From Streptomyces barringtoniae (GTDB taxonomy: Bacteria > Actinomycetota > Actinomycetes > Streptomycetales > Streptomycetaceae): 64,000 nucleotides of DNA. This document shows, piece by piece, positions 18,623 through 26,892 of the stretch (positions within the stretch are counted from its first letter, which is position 1; each line of letters opens with the position of its first letter). The notes under the pieces are model-generated. The model did no database searches. It saw nothing but the letters and a program-made list of their open reading frames with translations, and was not told the DNA's origin. The position numbers and the translations under genes were made by a program. The DNA lies in contig NZ_JAJHNP010000019.1 of NCBI RefSeq assembly GCF_020819595.1, forward strand, positions 1 through 64,000. Direction: 5' to 3'.

Positions 18623-18651
18623 AACCTAAATGGGGCGACGACTTTCGTCAA
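18623..18651 (-). promoter_or_regulatory. Sigma-70-type promoter of the GH19-NLP operon
   Basis: On the minus strand TTGACG (18651-18646), a 17-base spacer and TAGGTT (18628-18623). The spacer and -35 overlap a perfect 5+5 dyad GACGA-CTT-TCGTC (18637-18649), a possible repressor site. The position is about 92 bases upstream of ATG 18531. Confidence 0.6.
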
Positions 18652-18856
18652 GTAGTGAAGTAAGCATAGTGGAAAGGTGGTTGGCGGGAAGACGGCCAAG
18701 AGCCGCGGTCGCGCCGACGGTGGCGCCGAGAGCGCGGAAGCCTCTGCGACTCGGGCGGCTGTCGGGCGATCCGGTGTGATCGGTGTGCTGGGTGGTCCCA
18801 CGTTGTGCCCTCCGTCCGGGGCACGGGGCATGCGGGGGCGACGGATGCGGGGCCGT

Positions 18857-18891
18857 CGGGTCCGGCGGGGTCGTGCGACCGGCCGGACCCG
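18857..18891 (-). terminator. Hairpin terminator after GH64 gene
   Basis: A perfect 10-bp stem (CGGGTCCGGC with GCCGGACCCG) around a 15-base loop that itself folds (GGTCG-TG-CGACC). It lies about 50 bases past the GH64 stop. Confidence 0.65.
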
Positions 18892-18938
18892 CCAGTCAGG
18901 GGATCAGCATGCGTTCGGTGTCCGTGCCACCGGATCGG

Positions 18939-20294
18939 CTACCAGCCGACGGCGACCAGGAGCCATTGCGGATCGGCGTGGGAGATGAAGGAGGACTGGC
19001 CCGCCACGTCGTCGTAGGGGAAGCCGTAGGCGAGGTGGTTGATGGCGTTGTCGTGCCAGAACTTGGCGTAGTAGTTGGCTGGTGCCGCCTTGTAGAACTG
19101 GGCCGGGTCGGACTGCTGGGAGGCCGGCAGGGTGGCGACGTGGCGGTTGAGGGCGGCACACATGTCGGGGTTGCCCGCCAGCGAGGCGGCGCAGCCGAAG
19201 ATGTCGGAGGTGGCCGCGTTCACGCCCACTGACTGGGCGTAGGCGGTGAAGTAGTTCGCGTTGGCGCCGCCCGCGCGGAAACTGGGGTCGCTGCCGGGCG
19301 CGATGATCCGGTACGGGGCCTGGGTCTGGGCCAGCACTTTGAACTGGTCCGGAACGGCGTCGGTGAAGCGTTGGAAGGTGGTGGCGCGGTCCTCGGCGAA
19401 GGTCTGCCGGTTCTCGCCGACCTCGACGTCGTAGCCGTCCTTGGTGTGCAGGCGCATGGCCAGCTTGAGGCCGAAGGCGTCGACCCGGGTGGTGTTGCCG
19501 TTGAAGACATTGTTGCCGACGGTGAACTCGATGAAGTCGTAGTACGGGCTGTTGGGCGAACCGAGGTAGAAGTACATGCGGCCCGCGGAGTTGGCCGGCA
19601 TGTCGAGGTAGGGCTGCTCGGCGATGGAGTGCACCTGCCCGTTGAAGCTCCAGTACACCTGGGTGTCGGGGTACTTGCCGTTGGTGCGGTTGAGGATCTT
19701 CACCTCGACGGCGTTGCTCGCCGCGGGGATGTCGCTGGTGCTGCCCCAGAAGTCGTCCGGCGGGGTAGTGCCGCCGGGGCCGTAGACCTGGAACTCCCAC
19801 AGGGAGTAGCCGTACGGGGTGCCCCGCGCGGTGCCGTAGAGGCGGACGTAGCGGCCACTGCCGGAGATGGCGATGTCCTGCGTTCCGCCGGTGGAGGTGG
19901 TGGTGGAGTAGACGGTGGTCCAGGTGCTGGCGTCGGTGGAGGTCTGGATCTGGAAGGCGGTCGCGTAGGCGGCCTCCCAGTTCAGGGTGACACGGCTGAG
20001 CTGCTGGACGGATCCGAGGTCGACCCGCAGCCATTGCGGGTCGGAGAAGGCCGAGGACCAGCGGGTGCCTGTGTTGCCGTCGACCGCCGCGCTTGCGGGG
20101 AAGGAGCCGTTCTCGGTAGAGGAGGCGGTGGCGGGCCTGCCCTGGGACAGCAACTGGTCTGCGGCGCGCGCGGGCGTCGGTGCCAGGACTGCGAAGCAGG
20201 CGGCGATCAGGACGACGATCAGGCCGAGGGCCGCGCGTGGGCGTGCGGCGCCGACCGGCGGTCTGCGGGTGGGTGCGCTGGCGGAACTCTGCAT
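18939..20294 (-). CDS. Secreted GH64 beta-1,3-glucanase with F5/8-type C domain
   Basis: 451 aa. ATG 20294 has GAGGAG about 6 bases upstream. Signal peptide to ~44 (PTPARA). Residues ~48-172 form a discoidin/F5-8C (CBM32-like) domain (RPATASSTENGSFPASAAVD, WLRVDLGS, YVRLYG). Residues ~183-451 are the GH64 thaumatin-like catalytic domain. Glu256 (FIEFTVG) and Asp272 (RVDAFG) are 16 residues apart, the spacing of the catalytic pair in laminaripentaose-producing glucanase. It cuts beta-1,3-glucan, the main fungal wall glucan. Its own promoter and LacI-type operator lie upstream. Confidence 0.93.
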   Translation of the reverse strand: MQSSASAPTRRPPVGAARPRAALGLIVVLIAACFAVLAPTPARAADQLLSQGRPATASSTENGSFPASAAVDGNTGTRWSSAFSDPQWLRVDLGSVQQLSRVTLNWEAAYATAFQIQTSTDASTWTTVYSTTTSTGGTQDIAISGSGRYVRLYGTARGTPYGYSLWEFQVYGPGGTTPPDDFWGSTSDIPAASNAVEVKILNRTNGKYPDTQVYWSFNGQVHSIAEQPYLDMPANSAGRMYFYLGSPNSPYYDFIEFTVGNNVFNGNTTRVDAFGLKLAMRLHTKDGYDVEVGENRQTFAEDRATTFQRFTDAVPDQFKVLAQTQAPYRIIAPGSDPSFRAGGANANYFTAYAQSVGVNAATSDIFGCAASLAGNPDMCAALNRHVATLPASQQSDPAQFYKAAPANYYAKFWHDNAINHLAYGFPYDDVAGQSSFISHADPQWLLVAVGW

Positions 20295-20349
20295 GTGGGG
20301 TCTCCTCAAGCCGGTCCGGCATGCGTGGGGATGGAGCAACAGCAGACAT

Positions 20350-20361
20350 GAGAGCGCTCTC
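20350..20361. promoter_or_regulatory. LacI-type operator palindrome upstream of GH64 gene
   Basis: Perfect 12-base palindrome GAGAGCGCTCTC with the central CG typical of LacI-family operators (the Streptomyces CebR box has the related core GGGAGCGCTCCC). It sits just downstream of the -10 of the GH64 promoter, where a bound repressor would block transcription. Confidence 0.65.
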
Positions 20362-20366
20362 TCGGG

Positions 20367-20395
20367 GTTGTAGTCCTACCGGTGTCAGCCGTCAA
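20367..20395 (-). promoter_or_regulatory. Promoter of GH64 gene
   Basis: Minus strand TTGACG (20395-20390), 17-base spacer, TACAAC (20372-20367). The operator palindrome begins six bases further downstream. Confidence 0.5.
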
Positions 20396-20594
20396 CAACT
20401 GAAGCCGAAATCAGTGGGGTTTGCGGCCCTGTCGACGACACGGCACTGATCTCGCCACCGGTGTCGCGTGTGGCGCGTCCGGCGCATTCGGCTTCCGACC
20501 GCCCGATCAGCCCCAAGCCGGGCTCTGCTTACATCCCTTGACGCATCCGGTACGGACCTGACCGCGCCGTCATGCCGACTCGCGACCCACAAGT

Positions 20595-21190
20595 CAGGGC
20601 TCGGAGACGACCGGCGTCGCGTCTGTGAGTGCGCCGTGGGTGTGCTCGTCGAGCAAGCGGGTCAGCTCCGCCGCCCTCTCCTCAACCGGCTGGCGGACGC
20701 GGTCGGTCGAGGACGGCAGGTGACGACGATACCGGAGTCGTCGAAGCCGACGACGGCCACGTTCTCGGGCACCCGGCGGCTGCGCTGGCGCAGCACTTGG
20801 CAGGCGCCGTGGGCCATGAGGTCGTTGGCTGCGAACACGCCGTCCGTGTCCGGGTGGCGGTCCAGCAGTCCGACATGGCCGCGATGCCGCTGTCGAGGGT
20901 CAAGCCGCCCTCGGCGAGTTGTACGTACGGGCGGCCGTGACGGGCGAGCTTGTCGCGGAACCCGGCCAGGTGTTCCCGGCTCGCCGCTACGTCCAAGGGG
21001 CCGCATAGCCGAGACCCGCGTCGAGCAGGGTGCCGAGGGTGCGGGCAGCGGCCGGGGTGTCCGCGAAGGGCTCCGTCGCGCCTCGACGTACCCGTGCACG
21101 ACGATCCCCGGTTCTGCGCCTCGCCCCAACAGGGCCGATCCGACACTGCCCCTGATCGGCCCAGCCGCGGGACGCGGCGGACCACACCTC
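20595..21190 (-). pseudogene. Remnant of a LacI-family repressor
   Basis: Pieces of a LacI effector-binding domain lie in order in different frames: ADTPAAARTLGTLLDAG, then SREHLAGFRDKLARHGRPY, then DTDGVFAANDLMAHGACQVL with VPENVAVVGFDDSGI, then VRQPVEERAAELTRLLDEH. At least three frame changes and the complete loss of the N-terminal HTH show it is dead. It lies between the GH64 gene and the beta-helix gene and may once have controlled one or both. Confidence 0.75.
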
Positions 21191-21253
21191 CCTGGGCGGC
21201 CCTCACCGCACCCGCCGATGACCAAGATAGTTCACGCCTTATATTTTGACGTA

Positions 21254-21282
21254 TTGACGGCCGGGCGGACTGCCCCTACCGT
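21254..21282 (+). promoter_or_regulatory. Promoter of ricin-domain beta-helix gene
   Basis: TTGACG (21254-21259), 17-base spacer, TACCGT (21277-21282). A second TTGACG lies 8 bases upstream. CCGATCGG follows the -10 directly. Confidence 0.5.
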
Positions 21283-21325
21283 CCGATCGGCATCGCGCCC
21301 CCACATCGCGACCAAGGAGACACGT

Positions 21326-23581
21326 GTGACCGACGTTCCTGCCGACGTTCCCGCCGCGCGCGTCCGCGCACCCCGCCGGCGCAGACGCACGGCCGCCCTC
21401 ACGACAGCCTTCCTGCTGCCGGCCGCCGCCGGTATCGCGCTGGCGTCCGCCCCGAGCGCCGGCGCCGCGACCATCCCCACCGCTCCCACCAACGTCGTCA
21501 ACGCAGGCAGCGGCAAGTGCGTCGACGCGAGCGGCGGTGCCACCGGCAACGGCACAGCCGTGCAGCAGTACGCCTGCAACGGCACCGGAGCGCAGTCCTG
21601 GCAGTTCACCCCGACCGACAGCGGCTACTACCGGATCGGCGTGGCCTCAGCGCCGGACCAGGTCTGGGACGAGACCGGCGTCTCCACCGCCGACGGCGCG
21701 CTGACCCAGCTGTGGCTCTACGGCGGCGGCGCCAACCAGCAGTGGCAGCCGGTCGCGGAAGCCTCCGGCACGTACCACTTCGTCAACCGCAACAGCGGCA
21801 AGTGCCTCGACGTGCCGTCCGCGTCCACCGCCGACAGCGTCCAGCTGCAGCAATACACCTGCAACGGCACCGCGGCCCAGTCCTTCTCGCTCTCCGCCGG
21901 CATCACCCCGCCGGCCGGCACCCCGGACTTCGGCCCCAACGTCACGGTGTTCGATCCATCGATGTCGACGTCCACCATCCAGTCGAAGATCAACTCGGTC
22001 TACAGCACCCAGCAGACCAACGAGTTCGGCACCCAGCGCAACGCCCTGCTGTTCACCCCCGGCACCTACAACGTCGACATACCCGTCGGCTACTACACCC
22101 AGGTCGCCGGGCTCGGCCTGTCACCGGACCAGGTGTCCATCACCGGCGGCGGCGTGCATGTCGAGGGGCACACCAGCGACGGCAACGCCACCCAGAACTT
22201 CTGGCGCGACGCAGAGAACATGTCGGTGAGCCCCAGCTCGGGAAGCACCATGTGGGCCGTCTCGCAGGCCGACCCGTTCCGGCGCATGGACGTACACGGC
22301 AGCATGAAGCTGTGGGACGACACCCACGGCACCAGCACCAACTGGTCCAGCGGCGGCTACATCGGCGACTCCCGCGTCTCCGGCCAGATCAACTCCGGGA
22401 CCCAGCAGCAGTTCCTCACCCAGGACACCGCCATGAACGGCGGCTGGACCGGGCACAACTGGAACATGGTCTTCGTCGGCGACACCGGCGCCCCGGCGAC
22501 CAGTTTCCCCAATCCGCAGTACACCACCGTCGCCCAGAGCCCCGTGATGCGCGAGAAGCCGTTCATCTACGTCGACAGCTCGGGCAACTGGCAGGTGTTC
22601 GTCCCCTCGGTGCGCACCAATGTGCAGGGCCCCGACTGGACGAACGGCAGCGCCCCGGGCGCCTCGCTGCCGATCAGCCAGTTCTACATCGTCAAGCCCG
22701 GTGACACCGCCACGACGATGAACAACGCGCTCGCCGCCGGCAAGAACCTGATCGTCACCCCGGGCGTCTACCACCTGTCCGCCCCGCTCAACATCACCCG
22801 CCCCGACACCGTCGTCCTCGGCCTGGGCCTGGCCACTCTCGTCCCGGACAACGGCGTCACCGCGATCACCACCGCCGATGCCGACGGCATCGACATCGCC
22901 GGCCTGCTGATCAGCGCGAACACCACCAACTCCAACACCCTCATGCAGGTCGGCCCAACCGGCTCGACTGCCAGTCACACCGCCGACCCGATCGTGCTGC
23001 ACGACGTGTTCTTCCGCATCGGCGGCGACATCGCCGGCAAGGCCACCCAGTCACTGGTGATCAACAGCAACGACGTCATCGGCGACGACCTCTGGCTGTG
23101 GCGCGCGGACCACACCAACGGCGTCGGCTGGACGACCAACCCGGCCGCCAACGGACTGATCGTCAACGGCAACAACGTCACCATGTACGGCCTGGCGGTC
23201 GAGCACTACCAGAAGTACCAGACCACCTGGAACGGCAACGGCGGCCGCACGTACTTCTACCAGAGCGAGACCCCCTACGACGTCCCCGACCAGTCCAGCT
23301 GGACCACCAGCGGAGGCGACCTCGGCTACGCCTCCTACAAGGTCGCCAACTCGGTCACCTCCCACGAGGCGTGGGGTGTGGGTGTCTACGCCTACCTCCG
23401 CGACAACCCCTCCGTCGTCCTCGGCCACGCCATCGAGGTGCCCACCACTTCCACGGTGAAGTTCCACAGCATGGTCACCACGGTCCTGGGCGGCGACGGC
23501 ACCATCAACCACATCATCGACAACACCGGCAACCAGGTAACCCCCAGCAGCAACGTGGCGTACCTGGTGAGCTATCCGTAA
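21326..23581 (+). CDS. Large secreted ricin-domain beta-helix protein (GH55-like)
   Basis: 751 aa from GTG 21326, with AAGGAGA five bases upstream. Long signal peptide with an Arg-rich n-region (RAPRRRRR) cut near AGAA (~48). A ricin-type trefoil (~55-170; KCVDASGGATGNGT, NQQW, KCLDVPSAST) precedes a ~560-residue domain rich in short Asn/Gly/Thr strands (LLFTPGTYNVDIPVGYY, NLIVTPGVYHLSAPLNI). This is a right-handed parallel beta-helix pattern, like GH55-related proteins often mislabelled adenylyl cyclase in Streptomyces. An exo-beta-1,3-glucanase role fits its neighbours but is inferred. A strong hairpin follows. Confidence 0.85.
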   Translation: MTDVPADVPAARVRAPRRRRRTAALTTAFLLPAAAGIALASAPSAGAATIPTAPTNVVNAGSGKCVDASGGATGNGTAVQQYACNGTGAQSWQFTPTDSGYYRIGVASAPDQVWDETGVSTADGALTQLWLYGGGANQQWQPVAEASGTYHFVNRNSGKCLDVPSASTADSVQLQQYTCNGTAAQSFSLSAGITPPAGTPDFGPNVTVFDPSMSTSTIQSKINSVYSTQQTNEFGTQRNALLFTPGTYNVDIPVGYYTQVAGLGLSPDQVSITGGGVHVEGHTSDGNATQNFWRDAENMSVSPSSGSTMWAVSQADPFRRMDVHGSMKLWDDTHGTSTNWSSGGYIGDSRVSGQINSGTQQQFLTQDTAMNGGWTGHNWNMVFVGDTGAPATSFPNPQYTTVAQSPVMREKPFIYVDSSGNWQVFVPSVRTNVQGPDWTNGSAPGASLPISQFYIVKPGDTATTMNNALAAGKNLIVTPGVYHLSAPLNITRPDTVVLGLGLATLVPDNGVTAITTADADGIDIAGLLISANTTNSNTLMQVGPTGSTASHTADPIVLHDVFFRIGGDIAGKATQSLVINSNDVIGDDLWLWRADHTNGVGWTTNPAANGLIVNGNNVTMYGLAVEHYQKYQTTWNGNGGRTYFYQSETPYDVPDQSSWTTSGGDLGYASYKVANSVTSHEAWGVGVYAYLRDNPSVVLGHAIEVPTTSTVKFHSMVTTVLGGDGTINHIIDNTGNQVTPSSNVAYLVSYP

Positions 23582-23672
23582 GTCCGGCAACGGACCCGAC
23601 GGTACACAGGGTGCAACTTGTCCGTGCCCTCTGCGGGTGACGTGGGCCGGGCAGACCGGCCGGAGAAGGAGA

Positions 23673-23705
23673 CCGGCGCCCGTGTCGAGGTGGCACGGGC
23701 GCCGG
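23673..23705 (+). terminator. Hairpin terminator after beta-helix gene
   Basis: A perfect 12-bp stem (CCGGCGCCCGTG with CACGGGCGCCGG) around a 9-base loop, about 90 bases after the stop. Confidence 0.7.
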
Positions 23706-24360
23706 ACACGCAGCGCGACCACAGGCTCATTCGTTCCCCTGGGCCGGTTCACAGGCGGTCGCCCAGAAGCGCGTCAGCACCTCGGGGCAAGAACCAAAGC
23801 AACGCCCCTCGGTCGCCAGGGCCTACCGCATCCTCGCCGAAGATGAAACGGTCGAGATCCCGACCTGACTCGAGGGCCGTGGCCGCGATGCACTTCCGCG
23901 GTGGGACGTCCCGCGCCACCCCGGTACCTGCACCAAGATGAGTCTGCCGCACAGCAGGTGTCCACAGACGTGCGCCACCGGTGTCGCAGACCTGCCACGG
24001 CGGAAAGGCGGAGGGCCGTGTCGGGCTTGTCCGCATTCTGCGGTTGAAGGTAGACCCATAGCCCCGTGACCAAAGCGGGCGAAGCAGCTGCTGTACCACC
24101 GCCCAAGAGGGTGAGGCTCAGCGCTCGCCGGGAGAAGAGCGATCCGCCGGCGACTCGCGGATCGAGTTAGGGAACGCGGTAGTGAGCGGGATGCGGAGAG
24201 TGCCAGCGGAGTCCTTACCGAGAGCTGACTTCTCGTCAGTAAAGTCGGCATTGGGTCAGCATCAGTCCGGCCATGGCTGGCTACGGCTGGCGAAACTTGC
24301 ACTTCAAGGTGCAGTGGAACGGGTGGTGTGAAGGAGGTTTGCTCACGCGGTCTGAGTGAA
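23706..24360. other. Gene-poor stretch with oxidoreductase gene fragments
   Basis: No intact gene. Bases ~23880-23930 encode AVAAMHFRGGTSRAT, almost the same DNA as 11695-11745 inside the Gfo/Idh/MocA gene. Bases ~23830-23862 encode AYRILAEDETVEIPT and a stop, and resemble the reverse complement of ~12133-12165 just after that gene. These look like scattered, partly inverted remnants of a related locus. Confidence 0.5.
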
Positions 24361-24389
24361 CCGGGCGGGGTGCGCTTCTTCCCGCCCGG
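24361..24389 (-). terminator. Hairpin terminator after pirin gene
   Basis: A perfect 9-bp stem (CCGGGCGGG with CCCGCCCGG), 11-base loop, about 30 bases past the pirin stop. It can act in both directions. Confidence 0.65.
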
Positions 24390-24420
24390 CTATGTGTGCG
24401 CCGGACTGAAAAACTCCAGT

Positions 24421-25386
24421 TCAGCGCACCCGACCCCGCGCCTTCAGCGGCACCGGCGGCAGCTCCGGCGCAGGCAGCGGATCCCCGTCGTACCCCTTCA
24501 CGTCCCCAAAGCGCGTCCCGCTCATCCAGTCCTCCCGGGCCTGTTGGATATCGTCCTGGGTGCGTCCGACGAAGTTCCACCACATGATCAGCTCCTCCGC
24601 GAACGGCTCGCCGCCCAGCAGCATGATTCCGGCGTCCGACTCGGCGCGCAGCGGGAGTTCGGAGCGGCCGCAGCCGAGGTAGAGCATCGATCCGGGGAGC
24701 ACGGGTACGCCGTCCACGTGGGCCTCGCCGGACATGGCCAGGACGCCGTACTCGAAGTCGGGCTCCAGGGGCAGGCGGACGTCGGCGCCCCGGGTGAGGG
24801 CGAGGTCGGCGCCGATGATCGGGGTGTACGTCGTACCGGGCGAGGCGGAGCCGTCGAGGCCGCCGAGGATCACCGTGGCGGTCAGGCCCGGTGCGGTGAC
24901 CGTGGGCAGGTCCGGGTGGTGCTCGAACTTCGGCTCGGAGTGACGGTGTTGGTCGGGCAGTGCGACCCAGAGCTGGGCGCCGTGCAGGAAACGGGCGTGC
25001 GGGCGCGGGCTCTCCTCGGAGTGGCTGATCCCGCGGCCCGAGGTCATCAGGCCCAGCTGTCCGGGCCGGATCGTTTGCATGCTGCCCGTCGAGTCACGGT
25101 GCAGCACCTCGCCCTCGTGCAGCCAGCTGACCGTCTGCAGACCGATGTGCGGATGCGGCGGGACCTGCATGCCGGGCTCGTCGGCGATGTCGTCCGGCCC
25201 GTAGTGGTCGACGAAGGCCCACGCGCCGATCATGCGCCGGCCCAGGTTCGGCAGCAGCCGGCGCACCTCGGTCGACTCGCCCAGCCTGACATGACGGGGG
25301 CTCAGCAGTTCGCGGACGGGCTCGGCCACGACGAATCCGCGGCCGCCGCAGACGCTGGGCACCGGCGCGCGGTCAAGATTGCTCAT
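24421..25386 (-). CDS. Pirin family protein
   Basis: 321 aa from ATG 25386. The N-terminal cupin carries the pirin metal site HPHIGLQTVSWLHEGEVLHRDS (first half HPHIGL, second half EGEVLHRDS) and MTSGRGISHSE, the most conserved pirin stretch. The C-terminal cupin includes LEPDFEYGVLAMSGEAHVDG and the family ending WWNFVGRTQDDI, followed by a Pro-rich tail. Bacterial pirins are iron-binding proteins, some with quercetinase activity, some redox regulators; which applies here is unknown. Confidence 0.92.
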   Translation of the reverse strand: MSNLDRAPVPSVCGGRGFVVAEPVRELLSPRHVRLGESTEVRRLLPNLGRRMIGAWAFVDHYGPDDIADEPGMQVPPHPHIGLQTVSWLHEGEVLHRDSTGSMQTIRPGQLGLMTSGRGISHSEESPRPHARFLHGAQLWVALPDQHRHSEPKFEHHPDLPTVTAPGLTATVILGGLDGSASPGTTYTPIIGADLALTRGADVRLPLEPDFEYGVLAMSGEAHVDGVPVLPGSMLYLGCGRSELPLRAESDAGIMLLGGEPFAEELIMWWNFVGRTQDDIQQAREDWMSGTRFGDVKGYDGDPLPAPELPPVPLKARGRVR

Positions 25387-25555
25387 GGCGCCCAACCTAG
25401 CGGGGCGGGCGTCGTACCGGTGAGTGCGGAAACACGCATTTTGCTCGGTTAAGTCAACCAACTGACGTACCTTCGGAGGGCTCGCAGACCGCGTCGTCCC
25501 GATGGAGGCCCGACCACGTCCCCAGCGCATACCCGGCCCGACCATGCGGGGGAGT

Positions 25556-25773
25556 CCGTCGCACCGCGGACGAACGTCGTCGTCGCGGTGCTGTCCCTCG
25601 GCGGGATCGTGGTCTCGCGGTCACCGCGACCCTGCTCGCGGCGGCCGTCGCCACGCCCGTGACGGGCCGGCACGGCGACAGGCACGGCAAGCGGCTGATG
25701 CTGCCGACCAGTCTGCTGATGCTGGTCGCGGTCGCGGTCGCGGTCGCGGTCGCGGTCTCGGTGACGGTGGCGC
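25556..25773 (+). pseudogene. Fragment of an MFS transporter gene
   Basis: Frames encode NVVVAVLSLGGIVV, then after a frame change VTATLLAAAVATPVTGRHGD and RHGKRLMLPTSLLMLVAVAV, the N-terminal helices and loop (usually GRLGDMYGKRRML) of a 14-TM MFS drug exporter. The rest of the ~480-residue protein is missing, and the fragment dissolves into a hexanucleotide repeat, so it is a remnant. Confidence 0.65.
25724..25757. repeat. Hexanucleotide tandem repeat (GGTCGC)
   Basis: Five full copies of GGTCGC plus a partial sixth, read as alternating Val-Ala in the MFS fragment. Replication slippage inside a dead gene is the simplest explanation. Confidence 0.9.
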
Positions 25774-26115
25774 TCAGCGATGCGGCGCGCTCGGGGACGG
25801 CTCGGCCGTGGACGGGGTGACCGCGCTCGGGACCGGGGACGGTGTGCCGGTCGCCGGGCGCGGAAGGCGGGCCGGCTCGGTCGGGCGGGACTGTCCGCCG
25901 CGCACCGCGAAGAACACCAGCGCGGCCACGGCGGCCAGCGCCAGCGCGCCCACCACCGTCCGGCGCAGCAGCACCCGGCGGGGCCGCACCACCGCCGTCG
26001 GCGGGCGCAACGGCCGCAGGTCGCAGGGGCCGACGGAATGTGCCCGCGCGGCCAGCGCGGCCCGCAGCCGCTCCTCGACCGGCGTCGGCACGGTCCCGGT
26101 ACCGGACTCGGTCAT
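25774..26115 (-). CDS. Small membrane protein, partner of SigE-type sigma factor
   Basis: 113 aa. Start overlaps the sigma gene stop (ATGA), so translation is coupled. A Pro/Arg-rich cytoplasmic half (PTPVEERLRAALAARAHSVG) leads to one membrane helix (RTVVGALALAAVAALVFFAV, ~52-71) and a Pro/Ser/Thr-rich outer tail. The layout suits a membrane partner or anti-sigma-like protein, but no zinc-finger motif is present, so that role is inferred from position. Confidence 0.7.
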   Translation of the reverse strand: MTESGTGTVPTPVEERLRAALAARAHSVGPCDLRPLRPPTAVVRPRRVLLRRTVVGALALAAVAALVFFAVRGGQSRPTEPARLPRPATGTPSPVPSAVTPSTAEPSPSAPHR

Positions 26116-26822
26116 CGCAGCCCCTCCAGACGTCGGCCGAGGGCGTCCAGGGCCCGGCTGGCCGTGGACTTGACGGCGCCCCGCGACAGGCTGAGCGTCG
26201 CCGCGATCTCGGCCTCGCTCAGGTGCGACCAGTAGCGCAGCACCAGCACCTCCCGCTGCCGCCGGGTGAGCGTCCGCAGCGCCGCCAGCACCTCCCGGTG
26301 GTCCTCGTGCAGCAGCACGTCCTCCTCCGGGGCGGGTGCGTGCTGCTCGGGGGCGGGAGTGTGCGCCCGTACGGTCCTGCGCCGGCGCAGCACCGAGCGG
26401 GCCGCGTTGACCACGCTGGTCCTCAGATACGCCTCCGGGTCGTCCAGCGAGGCGAGCCGGTGACCGTGCCGGCGGAAGAGCGCGGTGAACGCGTCCTGCA
26501 CGACGTCCTCGGCGGTGGGCAGGTCGTCCACCAGCAGTACCGCGAGCCGGACCAGGGCGAGCCGGCGATGGTGGTACAACTCCTCGATCCCGGGCGGCCG
26601 TTCGGCACCGGAGAGGGGGACCGCCCAGAGCGCGCCGGTGCTGATGGCGCCCGTACCGGGAGCCGGTTCGGCGGGTGTGTCAGTACGGGCGCGGGCGAGG
26701 ACGCCGGCGCCCACGTGGGTGCGCAGTGCCTGCGTGAACCGCCGCCAGGGCGCGGGGCGTCGCGGGATGCCGGGCACCCGGTCCCAGGGCAGGGCCGCCG
26801 CCGGTGGTGTGGTTGTCGTCAT
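26112..26822 (-). CDS. SigE-family ECF RNA polymerase sigma factor
   Basis: 236 aa. ATG 26822 has AGGAGA just upstream. The first ~75 residues are an unusual Ala/Pro-rich extension. Region 2 follows: IEELYHHRRLALVRLAVLLV, TAEDVVQDAFTALFRR, PEAYLRTSVVNAARSVLRRR. Region 4 is LTRRQREVLVLRYWSHLSE and AATLSLSRGAVKSTASRAL. These match the SigE family of Streptomyces. The downstream overlapping membrane protein is its likely partner. Confidence 0.9.
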   Translation of the reverse strand: MTTTTPPAAALPWDRVPGIPRRPAPWRRFTQALRTHVGAGVLARARTDTPAEPAPGTGAISTGALWAVPLSGAERPPGIEELYHHRRLALVRLAVLLVDDLPTAEDVVQDAFTALFRRHGHRLASLDDPEAYLRTSVVNAARSVLRRRRTVRAHTPAPEQHAPAPEEDVLLHEDHREVLAALRTLTRRQREVLVLRYWSHLSEAEIAATLSLSRGAVKSTASRALDALGRRLEGLR

Positions 26823-26892
26823 GGATCTCCTGGAGCCGGAAGCGGGCGCCACCGATCGACGCCCGTTTCCGGCCCTGCCTAGGTGCTGCTGC

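Noticed and set aside
20468..21325. Upstream in-frame extension of the ricin-domain beta-helix protein
   Set aside because: It covers the dead LacI gene and the TTGACG/TACCGT promoter. GTG 21326 has a good ribosome site and opens a signal peptide.
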